Assembly (NCBI GenBank): GCA_051294375.1
Contig: CM119265.1
Span: 28,520,443-28,584,442 of the forward strand
DNA from: Paraspadella gotoi
Lineage: Eukaryota > Chaetognatha
DNA: 64,000 nt
Reading direction: 5' to 3'
Of this stretch, positions 29,716 through 44,739 are shown piece by piece. Position numbers and translations under genes: made by a program. Under the pieces are notes generated by a model. It saw only the letters and a list, made by a program, of their open reading frames with translations, was not told where the DNA came from and made no database searches. Each line of letters begins with the position of its first letter. The stretch's first letter is position 1.

Positions 29716-30640
29716 TCAATATCTCCACCCACGCCACCTGACGGCGATATAATTCAACATCCACGCGGCGTCTTCGGGTTTCCACCGCAGATGGCGCCGA
29801 TGAAGATTGCTAACCACAAAGACGCCATCTTCGTAGTCTGGGTCTTTTGGTCGGGCGTCGATGGCGCCGGGAGCGCCGGGAGCGCCGGAAACGCCGCCTC
29901 TCTCTCTCTCTCCCGGTTCCGGGTTGGCATCGTTTTCCGGAGCTGAGACAGAGACGGCGCTGGATTGCGGCGCTGAGGAACCGGAGTTACTCGTAGACGG
30001 CGTCGTTGAGTTTTGAGCCGCGAGGCGAATGACGCCGCTAGAGAGCGCCGCGGCATCAGCAGCCGCGTTCGACGCGGCATCCGCACGAACGCTGCCTTTC
30101 CTGATTCGTCTCGTGCTTGATGCCTTATGCTTGGCGTATGGTTTTATTTGCTTGCTACGATCGTTCTTTGTTTTGTGTTTCTGGGTTTAGATAAAGTAAT
30201 ATACAAGTATTTTCACAAGTTTTTTTTAAGTTTGACAATTTTCACTGTCTCATTATTAATTGAATTTTTCAGGTTATGAAATTGGTACAACCGATATAAA
30301 AAATAAGCAAGCTTGCCCCTGACTTTGGACAGGCTATGATGGATTAAATCCTCCATCACTCTTACAAGTTAAGAACATAACAGTATCCTGCAAGCTTTAA
30401 ATCAAGACTCTCTCAATATTTTATGTACATGAAATTGGTACAACCAATATAATATATCATATAATTCACCTTCTTTCATATAAATTTTGAACTATCGGCG
30501 AAGTAATTAACAACAAACCTGAATGCGTTGCTCTTTTGTCAGTAATCGCTTCTTTCCGCTGTCGTCGTCGTCGTCGTCGTCGTCATGCGCCACGTGAATC
30601 GACGAGACGCTGTTGGTTTTCCGGTTCAACTGACGCAACG
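29716..30640 (-). CDS. Partial gene: two exons of unidentified acidic/Ser-rich protein in unit X'
   Basis: Exon i (about 30640-30519) has an Asp run and ends at CAG/GTTTGT. Exon ii (30091 down to about 29720, after acceptor AAAGGCAG) encodes an Ala-rich start, a Ser/Thr/Pro-rich linker, then DPDYEDGVFVVSNLHRRHLR and WKPEDAAWMLN. In the direct copies exon i ends in phase 2 (KRANAFR), which fits exon ii. In X' a one-base deletion in exon i breaks that phase. Conversely exon ii is intact in X' and frameshifted in the direct copies. So each copy is damaged differently, pointing to sequence error or allelic decay rather than a lost gene. No family recognised. The strand is opposite to the exon at 28523-28790, so two genes seem to be involved. 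Confidence 0.42.
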
Positions 30641-31099
30641 TGGAACGAGAGATCGACGACGACGACGACGACAACGACGACGACAACGACGACGACGACG
30701 TCGAGTGCAACACGTGACAAAGAGAAAAAATCATGGCAGATAAAATGATTTTTTTCTTCGTCATTTTTTGAAATCTTTTTTTTTTTGTGTATCGGACAAA
30801 ATCGGCGATAGACGGAAAAAGGAAGGAAGGAAGAGAAGAGCTATACATATATTTAATATATAATTAATTTAAATTTAATATATATTTATTAGGCAGAGGG
30901 GGGAAGAGAGAATAGTAATTGTTTATTTAACATAAATTTACAGCCGAATATTAAAAAAAAACTAATACATTTTTTTTTTTCAACGAAGGCACATTTATAC
31001 ATTTATGTTTACTAGTAACAATAAACTAATACAGAATTATTTTTTTAATATTGTCCCAGATTTAAGTTGTACAACATCCTGATCGTCCACACCCACATT

Positions 31100-31435
31100 A
31101 ACTCTTATATGAAACCCGCCACATTGACCTCCCAAGGTCATTTCTCCACAGTTCCCCCATACTGTGACCCCCTCAGAAAGATTTCCCACAGTGACCTATC
31201 CACAGTTCCCTCCTCTGTGACCCCCCTTAAAGTTTCCCCCACAGTGACCTCTCCACAGTTCTCCCAACTGTGACCCCCAGTAAGTTTCCCCCACAGAGAC
31301 CTCTCCACAGTTTCCCCTACTGTGACCCCCAAGAAAGTTTCCCCCCAATGACTTCTCCACAGTTCCCCCTACCGTGACCCCCCAGAAAGTTTCCCCTACA
31401 TTGACCTCTCCACAGTTCCCCCCCGAAAGTGTCCT
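31100..31435 (-). repeat. ~50-bp minisatellite at the 3' end of gene A'
   Basis: Units contain CCACAGTGACCTCTCCACAG and TTCCCCC with indels. It starts ~13 bp beyond the gene A' stop codon, so it probably lies in the 3' UTR. Confidence 0.85.
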
Positions 31436-31447
31436 CTTCCACAGTGA

Positions 31448-33274
31448 TCAAATCGGTGGCAGTACGAACGAGCAAGTGTGCCGACCAGACGCGGTCACTC
31501 CGCCCGTGATTCGTCCCTCCGCGCGGACGACCACCTGCGTACGCGCCATCGAGGGATCGTAGGTCGTACGAAGGACCGGAGTTAGGAACCCGATCTATAC
31601 GGAAAAAAGAGGGAGGAAAAATATATTTTAAAATTATATATTATATATATATATATATTTATAATCAAAAGAAAAACTTGTTTTAAAAAAATTTAAAAAC
31701 TGGGGCATGTCCTTGAATGTTTTGATCCTGACCTTCGTTATGAATTTTCATACAAAAACGAAACGGATTAAAAACCTGATTAGAAATAATAAAATTATTC
31801 GCCTGTTCCTTTGTTTTGTCTAATTTATAACAAACACGTGAAAAAAACCGTTTTATACCACAGATTAATACTCAATTACTAAATAGAATTTAAATTAGAT
31901 GAATCTAATTTTAATTTAAATATAATTGAATATAAATCGAATCTAATTGTAATCTAGATTAAATCTCATTTGAATCTAACTATAATTTAAATTACATTTC
32001 AATCAAATCTAATTTTAATTTAAATTGAATCTCAATTGAACTATTATTACCTTTCTGCTTTTTGGTCTGACGTAAATGTTCTTTTGTCCTCTTTCACAAC
32101 GACCGTAGATGTCGCAAACGCTGCATACAATAGTCTTGTTAAAATGGATTAAACATAGTATTAGTTAAATATTTATTTAAATATCCAATATACTCTCTCG
32201 CCGATGAGACTCACCTGTAAATAATTCGTCCTCTCAGCGGTCTCGTCTCGTGGTCGTTGACAATTCTGGTTAATTGCAAAAATAATTGTCTTTAAGGGCA
32301 AAGATGATTGTCTTTAAGGGCAAAGATGATTGTCTTTAAGGGCAAAGATGATTGTCTTTAAGGGCAAAGATGATTGTCTTTAAGGGCAAAGATGATTGTC
32401 TTTAAGGGCAAAGATGATTGTCTTTAAGGGTAAAGATGATTGTCTTTATGGAAAAAAATGATTGTCTTTAAGGGCAAAGATGATTGTTATTAAGGGCGAA
32501 TATGATTGTTTTTAATGGCAAAGATGATTGCCTTTAAGGGCAAAGATGATTGTCTTTAAGAGCAAAGATGATTGTGGTCGAGGACAATGATTGTTGTTTT
32601 AAGGGCAAAGATAATGGTGTTTAGGTTAAAATTAATCGAATTAAATTTTAACTCAGACACAAGTTCACTTGATTTGTACAAAAAAACTAAATTTAGTTTC
32701 ATCAAAAAAATTAAACAATGAAAAACTGGTAAAAAAAATATAATATTTAAAAAATAAAACAATAGAAAATAAAGTAAAACGAAATGAAGTAAAAAGCATG
32801 GTAAAATGAAATATAAGAAGGCATGGTAAAACGAAATAAAAGAAGGCATAATAAAATGAAATATAAGAATGCATGGTAAAATAAAATAAAAGAAGGCCTG
32901 GTAAAATGAAATATAAGAAGGCATGTTAAAATGAAATATAAGAAGGCATGTTAAAATGAAATATAAGAAGGCATGGTAAAATGAAATATAAGAACTATTT
33001 AAGAAGGCATGGTAAACTGAAACAAACAAAAAACAGGTTTTGATTTTCTACAAATTCATTTCTTACTTTTCTCAACAAAACTGGATTTTCTCATTTCTTT
33101 CTAAATTCGTCCTTGAGAATTTTCCGTGACCTTTGAAAATCTCGGAAAATTATTCTTCGTCTCAGAAAATAGAAATTCTTTTAAAGTTTAAAAAACCAGT
33201 TATAATCGAAATTTTTCTCTACAAATAATTCGATCATCAGAGGTTCAAACCGCGGGAAACTTTTTAAAACCTGT

Positions 33275-33310
<36 letters not shown>

Positions 33311-33870
33311 TTTTCTTTCTTTCTCTTTCTTCTTTCTTTCCTTTTCTTTCTTTCTTTCTTTCTTTTCTTCCTCCTTTTCCTTCCTTCCTTTCTTCCTTCC
33401 TTCCTTCCTTCCTTCCTTCTTCCTTCCTTCTTCCTTCTTCCTTTCCTTCCTTTCTTTCTCCTCTTTTGTTATTTCCTTTTTTTAAACCTATATCCTTTAT
33501 TCCCTCTGAAATAGGCAAAAGCAATAGAGAAATTATCCATTTAGTTAATAAAAAGCTTGTCGAAATCCAAAGTACAGTAGCTTTTTTTTTAAATGTTTCC
33601 CCCCAAAAAAATTTTTATTTCCTGAAAAAAAACTTACTTTTTCTGTAAAACCTTTCCCACCTCAAATTTCTTTTTTTCCCCGCCAAACCTGAAGTTGAAA
33701 TTAGTTTGGACATCGTTCATCTGACGCAGTTGAGTCGGATTAGGACAAGTAATCATGGGATTGATATAGGCCCGCGGCGAGCATTGCGAACGCGCGAACA
33801 AAAGGAAAAACGTAAACAAAATAGTAAGAAAAGGTTTGAGCGAAAATCGGGTTAAGAAAACTGACTTCAT
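31448..33870 (-). CDS. Gene A': small secreted cysteine-containing protein, paralogue of gene A
   Basis: Three exons, 33870-33689, 32120-32051 and 31594-31448, join in frame to 132 aa with phases 2 and 0, matching the corresponding introns of gene A. The signal peptide is FLTILFTFFLLFARSQC-like within the first ~30 residues. The mature protein carries PMITCPNP, VCDIYGRC, YVRPKS and a C-terminal segment from LTPVLRTTYDPS to HTCSFVLPPI. Gene A aligns at LVTRYEPDVAG and TCHYTV. Unlike gene A, the first exon already contains the first cysteine segment, and the C-terminal tail is missing. Same orientation and adjacency indicate tandem duplication. Intron 1 is filled with 22-bp and 25-bp tandem repeats plus a TTTC/TTCC tract. 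Function unknown; no domain recognised with confidence. Confidence 0.74.
32276..32630 (+). repeat. 22-bp minisatellite in gene A' intron 1
   Basis: About 15 units of TTGTCTTTAAGGGCAAAGAT-type sequence, mostly perfect at 22-bp spacing, degrading toward the right. Confidence 0.93.
32765..33030 (+). repeat. ~25-bp minisatellite in gene A' intron 1
   Basis: Units of GGCATGGTAAAATGAAATAT followed by AAGAA, about 9 copies. The reverse strand is an open frame with repeated Tyr/His/Phe residues, which I treat as incidental. Confidence 0.9.
33272..33460 (+). repeat. (TTTC)n/(TTCC)n tract in gene A' intron 1
   Basis: Pyrimidine array. It is not adjacent to a splice acceptor of the model. Confidence 0.93.
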
Positions 33871-33889
33871 CTTGGCGGATGGAGAGAGA

Positions 33890-33913
33890 GGAATTATGTG
33901 AGGGAGAGAGAGA

Positions 33914-33963
<50 letters not shown>

Positions 33964-34448
33964 AAAAAAAATTTAAATGATATTTAATAGGTTAAGGGGA
34001 ACAGATGAGGTTAAGGGTCATTAGAAATGAAACACAAAAACAGAAAAACAGAAAGACAGAGACGAACAACTGTCTTCCAAAAAAAGTTGTTATTATGCAT
34101 CAATCATTTTTGGACGGACGACGACGACGACGACGATGATAATGACGATGAGGATTTTAAAATAATGTTTAATTAACGTTTTAAGAAGCTTCTTTCCTTC
34201 TAAAGAATACTATTGAACCTTTCTCAACATTAAGAAATAAAAGACTGCATTTCTTAAATAATAATTAGTTCAAATTATGCGGCAGAATATAATACAATGA
34301 ACAATAAAGTCAACGTTAATTGGCAGTGATACAGAGGTTGTGAAAGAGCCGGTTGAAATACAATAAATTTACAAATGGCGGTTTGTGTTTACTTTTTTAC
34401 ATTTTTCCTAGTTTCTCTGTTAATCTTTCTTAGACTTGTTATACACTT

Positions 34449-34511
<63 letters not shown>
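33890..34511. other. Spacer between gene A and gene A'
   Basis: Holds a (GA)n tract (33900-33965), a short (GAC)n (34115-34135), AT-rich sequence and a (CT)n tract (34451-34509) that ends two bases before the gene A stop codon (34512-34514). No gene seen. Confidence 0.6.
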
Positions 34512-38365
<3,854 letters not shown>

Positions 38366-39159
38366 ATTTTCAGTTCGAATGGAGGATCTCGCGCCATCTC
38401 TACAAGAAGTCTGAACATCGAAGAAGACAAAATCAGTTTGCAACTCAGAATTAAGGTAAACTTCTAAAATAAATATTCATTAATCACTATTCACTATTCA
38501 TAAATAATTTTAAACTTATAAATTACTTCGAAGTAGACGATTCTTTTTTATTTTGTTATAATTAAATTCGGTATTTTTAAATTCATTTTAAAATTTTATC
38601 AATAATTTGATATCGAAATACACGAGTTTCTATTTCTACAATTTCCCTTACCCTAACTTACCTCATCCGCAGTCTCTGGCCAACCTGGCTCGTTTCACTT
38701 GGCTTCGCACGAAAGTAGCTGCTTGTTCCATTTCCGAAGCTTACTTTAAGGGATTTCTCCCTCTGCTCAAATACAAACAGGGTAAGGAAATTATATATAT
38801 ATATATATAAATATATATCGCTGGTTGGTCAGGCCATAAGGCATTAATTTATATTTTGATTTCTCCTCCCCGCTTCCTGCTCCTCTTCTTCCTTCTCTTT
38901 TTCTTCCTCCTCTTCTTCTTCTTCTTCCTTCTCCTTTCTTCCTCTTCCCCTGTTCCTCCACCCCTCTTCTTCTTCTTCCTCTTCTTACTCCTCTTCTTCT
39001 CCTTCCTCCTCCTTTTCTCCTCTTCCCCCCTTCCTCCCCATTAGCACTGGAATTCCGCGGCCTGATGGACAGAGTCTCGGAAAACAACACTCTCGTCTTG
39101 ATGGGGATGAACTATCGAATGGCCAAGCAGAGAAAGGTCTCCAGTGCGGCGGAATGCGC

Positions 39160-39238
<79 letters not shown>

Positions 39239-40336
39239 ATAATAGCTAATCTCCCCTCCCTCTTCAGGTTTCAAAAACAAAAGGTCATCACGAGTTTGAA
39301 CTTTCTCTCGTTCTTCCGGTCGCCAAATCTGCTCGCAATGGATTCGGTTGGCCGAGAAGTTCAGAAGTCGAGATCGGCTCTGTCGACGACTTACCTTTTC
39401 AGACTGTCTTCGTCAGGGTAAGTCAATATTTAAGAGAGGCAAACCATTTGGTCTATCAGATCCATCTACTGGTCCATTTCCTGCGATGATAGATATACTT
39501 TTCCAAATGTTGTACGTTTGGTTTGGAAAAAATTATTTTAAAAATTAATACTTATGAACAAGGCAAAACTTGTACCGTTTTTTGTTTGACTTTTATATAG
39601 AATATTATTGAGATTGAGATAAAGACGAAGTCTTTTACGACAACGATAACATTTTATATTATTAAAATCTTTTCTTTCATGACACATTTTCTCAGAGCTT
39701 TCACCAATGGCCCAAGGAGAAGTACGTGAGTCATTACGTTCACGCTCTCACTCAAACTCTCTACCGCGAGGAAAAATGTTTTCAGAGGGAGAAAGTCTAC
39801 GTCACTTGTGAGTCGTTATTAAAATATATATATTAATATAAATATATATTAAAATGTATATTCATTTTGGGAGAGCGGATTTGGGCTCTTTCCCGAGAGT
39901 TCTCCATTCCTGTTCGTTTATCTTCCAATTTAATTTTAAATTTATTATTTAACCTAAATATGCTATTATATTTATAAACCTAACTCTTACCTCAAACATT
40001 ATTTTTAATATAAAAAATTAACCTAATTCCGATTTTAAAATAAAATGGGGCGTTCTGGGAAAATAATGCCAAAATTGGGGCGTTCTGGGAAAATAAGTCA
40101 AAACTAAAATGAGGCGTTCTGGGAAAAAAAAACCAAATTAAAATGGGTCGTTCTGAGAAAGTTTATAATTTTGAATAGATTAGATTTTAATATCGTTCAA
40201 TTTATTTTCAGACACCGGCGCCCATCTTCCCTGGAAGAAAGACAATCTCCAACAAAAACACGAAATTTGGATTCCCGGTTGTCAGTCCCGTCCGTTGCTT
40301 AGCAACCGAGTCGAGGTCGCAGCGTCCGTCGCTTAG
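38366..40336 (+). CDS. Gene B (5' end not found): protein of unknown family, paralogue of gene C
   Basis: Six exons, 38366-38455, 38673-38781, 39045-39160, 39268-39417, 39696-39807 and 40212-40336, join in frame to 233 aa plus stop; every junction has a usable acceptor and donor. No signal-peptide exon was found between 36.7 and 38.4 kb, so the N-terminus is missing from this model. Exon 2 encodes ACSISEAYFKG, exon 3 ends in AAECA, exon 5 ends in EKVYVTY and exon 6 contains HEIWIPGC. Gene C has counterparts ACTISEAVFKG, SEYFVVSY and NEIWVS, and the intron after the first motif is phase 1 in both. No known domain is recognised; the first motif vaguely recalls the start of an NTR/TIMP-like domain, which I regard as weak. 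The exon 3 donor runs straight into a (GA)n tract. Confidence 0.7.
39161..39236 (+). repeat. (GA)n microsatellite starting at the gene B exon 3 donor
   Basis: The donor GCG/GTGAGAGAGAGA is itself the first part of the array. Confidence 0.96.
39890..40170 (-). mobile_element. Telomere-like element copy in gene B intron 5
   Basis: CCTAAC-type units ending in ATTTTAAAATAAAATGGGGC followed by three tandem GGGGCGTTCTGGGAAAATAA-like units. Confidence 0.5.
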
Positions 40337-40849
40337 CAACGATGCCCGCCGAAAACTGAAAATTCCCTGGATTTTATGGACCTTTGTTTTGTTTTGTTTT
40401 TTGTTGTTTTTTTTTTTTTTTAAAGGAAACGGCTTTTCTATGTTTTATTGATTATCGTTTTTAATATTTGTACATAAACACGATAATTAAAAAGAGCAAA
40501 TTCAAAAAATGGGTCTTTTTTGTTATTGAATTTGACTGATTTGATTTTATTTTATTTGATGACTCTCTCCTGGAGTCGTGGGTTTGAGCCCCACTTTGGG
40601 AGCCACTCTGAAAAGGTATCCTAACCAGAAGTAAAGTCACGAGAATGCGGGAAAATAATATATTGATGCCAGGAAAATCTATACGGCGACAAAATCGTGA
40701 GGGTAAAAAAAGGGGGAGAAACTAGTAGAGAAGAGAGAGAAGCTGAACTGAATCTCGTGAACACGGCCCCGAATCCCTGGGAGGAGGATGAAGAGGAGGT
40801 TAATGAGAAGGAGGGGGTAATAGACCCGCATCGGTCTATCTCCTTTTAT

Positions 40850-41045
40850 ACAGGATGAAATTGTTACAACCAAAAGTATCCATTCATTTGTTAAATAAGA
40901 TTTCTTGCCCCAGACTTTGGACAGGCTTTGGTGGTTTAAGGCCTCCATCACTCTTACAAGATAATGACATAGCAGGTCCCTGCAAGCTTTCAATCAAGAC
41001 TCTCACAGTCTCGTTTATTCACTCCCAGAGTACCTGGCTTCCCTG
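40850..41045 (-). repeat. Dispersed ~150-bp repeat, minus copy
   Basis: Contains the complement of GTAAGAGTGATGGAGGCC and GAAAGCTTGCAGGGACCTGC. On the minus strand the segment between 40680 and 40850 has a frame of no recognised family. Confidence 0.7.
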
Positions 41046-41499
41046 ATTAAACTGAGGGGAAAAACACTTCTTACGTTTTCAGATAATTCTCACTTCAACT
41101 TTTTGAGTGAAAAAATATTTCTCAGGATTTTAGACATTTAAGAAAATAATAGGCTCTCTATTCCAAAAGCGCCAAAGTTCTATTTTTTAATCAAGGAACC
41201 GAATTTTAAATTTAATATTTATCCCTAAACTGTGAACAAGACTTTAACCATCTTTAATATCTTGAACTTATATAATCCCAAAACATTTGCCTCTAGCATT
41301 ATCTCCCGCTTTCTTCTTTACTTCTTTATCTCTACCTCTCTACTTCTCTATCTCTACCTCTCGACTTGTCTATTTACCCTCCTAACTTTTTACATCTCTG
41401 ATTTTCTTCCAACAAATTCAAATCTTCATTTCACGAATTTCCTTCACCAACTGAAACTCGTAAAGCGGATCTTTCACGCGTCTTCAATTTACAACTCGA

Positions 41500-41523
41500 C
41501 TCTCTCTCTCTCTCTCCCATCCC

Positions 41524-41573
<50 letters not shown>

Positions 41574-41705
41574 TTCTCTTCTCCCTCTTTCTATCTCTTC
41601 TCTTTCCTCTTCTCACTCTCTCTCTCTCTCTATCTCTCTCCCTCTTCTATCTCTCACTCTTTCCCTCTCTCTTTCTCTCTCTCTCCCTCTTTCTATCTCT
41701 CTCTC

Positions 41706-41743
<38 letters not shown>

Positions 41744-42019
41744 CTCTCTTTTCTCTCCCTTTCTCTCTCCCTCCCTTTCTTTCTCTTTCTCTCTTTTCTC
41801 TCTTTTCTCTCTTTCTCTCTCTCTCTATTCTACTTCTCTCACTCTCTCTCTCCCTTCTCTCTCTCTCTCTCTCTCTCTCCCTTCCTCTCTTTCTCTCTCC
41901 TTCTCTCTCTCTCTCTCTTCCCTTCCTCTCTTCTCTCTCTCTTCTTCTCTCTCTCTCTCTCTCTCTCTCTCCTTCTCTCTCTTTCTCTCCTCTCTTTCTC
42001 TCTTTCTCTCTCTCCCTTC

Positions 42020-42050
<31 letters not shown>

Positions 42051-42135
42051 CCCTTCTCTTTTCTCTCTCTCTTTCTCTTCTCTCTCTCTCTCTATCTCTC
42101 TCTCTCTCTCCCTTCCTCTCTCTCCTCTCTCTCTT

Positions 42136-42182
<47 letters not shown>

Positions 42183-42285
42183 TCTCTCTTCTCTCTCTCT
42201 CTCTCTCTCTCTCCTCTCCTCTCTCTCTCTCTCTTCATCTCTCTCTCGTCTCTGTATCTCTCTCTCTCTCTCTTCTCTCCCCATG
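41500..42285 (+). repeat. Long CT-rich low-complexity tract (~0.8 kb)
   Basis: Interrupted (CT)n over almost 800 bp. Its open Ser/Leu and Arg/Glu frames are products of the repeat and are not called as genes. 42300-42755 is AT-rich, without features. Confidence 0.96.
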
Positions 42286-42758
42286 TTTCTTGTGATGCCC
42301 CGAATTCCCCATCTTTTTAATCACCTACGAAATCTTTTTTTTTCTCAAAAATCGAAATCTCAAATTTGCAGAAAAACATCGAATCAAACTACTTTTTTTT
42401 GTATCAACAACTACAACAAAAACAACAACAACAACAAGAACATAAATTGAATTAACCATCACAAATTTTCAAATAAATAAATGTAAGAAGAATTTTAAAA
42501 AAGTAGGTATTAGCTGAAATATTTTCAACAATAGTTTTAAATACTAATTTCATAGAATTTAATTGTTCCCTAGGGCCCTGTCAATTATTATTTTTTTTTA
42601 ATAATTTTTTTTATTAAAAGACATTTACGGTTACAGTGACTCAATAAATTAATTAAAGACATTCACCACTGAATATGTCGTAAAATAATACAAACAACGC
42701 AAATGAATTATAAGGACAATAACCATGACTGCACGTGACGTAAATATGACATAATCAT

Positions 42759-43385
42759 TAGAGTGGAGCACTGGGGAACATAAATTTTATTTGAGTGATC
42801 AAACAAGGATATTTAGACGTGAGATAGTATGATTAAGGAGTACAATAAATATTTTGCTTATATTGTTTGAGGAACAGTATCATTAATTACAATATATTTA
42901 TAGTAATATTTTTATAAAATCATAAATTTTCAAAATAATTTTTTAAAAATTTTTATTAAAGATTCTGATTCTTTATAAAAAGTTAGATCAAAAATATAAA
43001 ATATGTTATTAAAAATGTTAATGTCTTCAGCATCAAAAATGGAAAAAAAAATCAAATTCTCCACTTTTTTATACTTTGTAATAGAAACTATTATATGATG
43101 AAACGATTTGGTCATTTTTTGCAGCTTTAACCTAAAAATATCACATAACATATTTTACAAAAGTTTTTCAGTTTTTTCCGGCGAATCCAAAACTGTTCTT
43201 GAAATTAAAAAAATATGATTTTGAAATTTTATGATTTTATAAGGATATTACTATAAAAAAAATTCAATTAATGATACTGTTATGCAATTTTTTTTTGAAA
43301 AAGGGCTTAATTATTTTTTATTACATATACAAAGGCAGCAAAAAAACATTGTTCCATCGCTCAATCTTTTCATCACTCCACCCTA
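42759..43385. mobile_element. hAT-type MITE with 8-bp target duplication
   Basis: A 627-bp element with ends TAGAGTGGAG (left) and CTCCACCCTA (right; complement TAGGGTGGAG). It is flanked by perfect 8-bp duplications ATAATCAT at 42751-42758 and 43386-43393. Long subterminal inverted repeats continue inside (ATAGTAATATTTTTATAAAA and its complement). An 8-bp duplication and TAG(A/G)G ends fit the hAT superfamily. There is no transposase frame, so it would need one in trans. Confidence 0.85.
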
Positions 43386-43393
43386 ATAATCAT

Positions 43394-44068
43394 GACCATG
43401 ACGCAAAATTGGGTAAATCTTTAAATTTTAACAATAAATAATAATAATAATGAATAATATTTTTTTTCTGCTATATAAAAAAAATGAGCGACGACGAACA
43501 TAGCAAGTCTGTCATTTTTCGCTGTCATTTTTTTATTTTATAATAATACCAAAAACAGTATTGATAAAATTAGAAACCGTAACAGTGTAAAAGACTAGAA
43601 AAAGGTAAAAAAGTAATAAAAACAAAAACAAAATATACCATTAATGGAACCATTAATAAAATGTTATGAACGAATTCATAAAAAACTATGAAATATAACA
43701 TTATAAAACATTATAAACCATTTTTGATTTTTTTAAGACAAAAAACAGCGTAAAAAGACTGAAACACGGTAGACAAATAAAAACTACACTAATAACAAAA
43801 AATATAGTAAAAAACACTAAAATCCAAACTTATAACATTACTAAAATGTTAAAAACTACGTCATAAAAAACTGTAAAAACAAAAGTCAGTAAAAAATTCA
43901 AAAGAAATGTTTAAAAACGTCAAAGTATTAAAAAAGTTAATAAAATGTTGAACTTTAATATGTGAAACAAAACAAATAACCTTTCTATAACTTATAGCAT
44001 AAGCCATAAGGTAAAAAATATATTGATTAGGGTGCTTAAAAAATGAAAAAAAAACTTAGTCGATCGAT
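43394..44068. other. AT-rich stretch without features
   Basis: Only A/T-rich sequence with short AAAACATT-like recurrences; nothing supportable. Confidence 0.6.
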
Positions 44069-44069
44069 C

Positions 44070-44575
44070 TGTGGTGGACTGAAATCCACCAACCGTTCAT
44101 CAGCGGCCATTGGTGCCGGAGGCAAGTCATTATCAATAATTGCTGTCTCTTCATTGGTGAGCCCGACTTCCGAACACAACAGCAACAGCAACACTTTCAG
44201 GCGACATGCCTCAACCTGGCGATGCACTTTCCGACCACAACACATCAGGCAACATGCCTCAACTTGGTGACGAGCTTTCCACCAACAACAACAATTCACT
44301 GAAGAGACGCAACAGACTTCTCCCTACGAGAGGGGGGGATGTATGGTGGACTGAAATCCACCAACCATTCATTAGCGGCCATTGGTGCCAGAGGAAAGTC
44401 ATTCGCCTCCCAACCCAAAGGTCCGGGGTTCTATCCCGGTGGTCGTCTGGCAGTTAAGAGGGACGGGGCGCTTAACCCGCCTGCAACATGGTGTTACAGC
44501 CTGATCCGAAGCTCAGGGACTGCTTACATTGAACGGTTCTGTCATTAACACTTATCAATAATTGCTGTCTCTTCA
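44070..44575 (+). mobile_element. TRIM-like miniature LTR retroelement with nested SINE
   Basis: Two copies of a TG...CA-bounded repeat: 44070-44153 (84 bp) and 44340-44575. After the first, TTGGTGAGCCCGACTTCC starts with TGG as a tRNA primer-binding site would. Before the second, a polypurine tract GAGAGGGGGGGA. The internal region (~185 bp) carries two imperfect copies of GGCAACATGCCTCAACTTGG and no gag/pol. The second LTR is longer because of an insert at 44404-44540 flanked by GTCATT. No clear flanking target duplication. Confidence 0.6.
44404..44540 (+). mobile_element. tRNA-derived SINE inserted in the 3' LTR
   Basis: Absent from the first LTR at the corresponding place and flanked by GTCATT at 44398-44403 and 44541-44546. 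It contains a T-arm hairpin CCGGGGTTCTATCCCGG with a B box. Alternatively the first LTR suffered a deletion. Confidence 0.5.
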
Positions 44576-44739
44576 GTTCATTTTTTTTTAACAAGATAAA
44601 AAAAACAGACTTAAAATTTTTTCCTTAAAATTAACGAATAATTATATTTTATTATTAAATTTTATATTTCATAAGGCATCATTAATTTCTCCGACGATCA
44701 TCTTCAAAGATCTCCTCCTCCTCCTCCTCCTCCTCCATC

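Larger units (their letters stand above)
28122..30640 (-). repeat. Large duplicated unit X', inverted copy
   Basis: Reverse complement of unit X with many small indels. Together with copy 2 it forms a palindrome of about 2.5-2.7 kb per arm centred on the gap at 28097-28121. This copy preserves the longest open exons (28523-28790 plus strand; 29716-30091 minus strand). Confidence 0.82.

Noticed and set aside
32276-33030. CRISPR-like array (regular 22-25 bp repeats)
   Set aside because: Repeats are directly tandem without unique spacers, and the genome is animal; they are minisatellites in an intron.
41232-42320. Long Ser/Leu open frame (and Arg/Glu frame on the other strand)
   Set aside because: Both frames are products of the (CT)n tract; no ordinary codons, no splice or start context.
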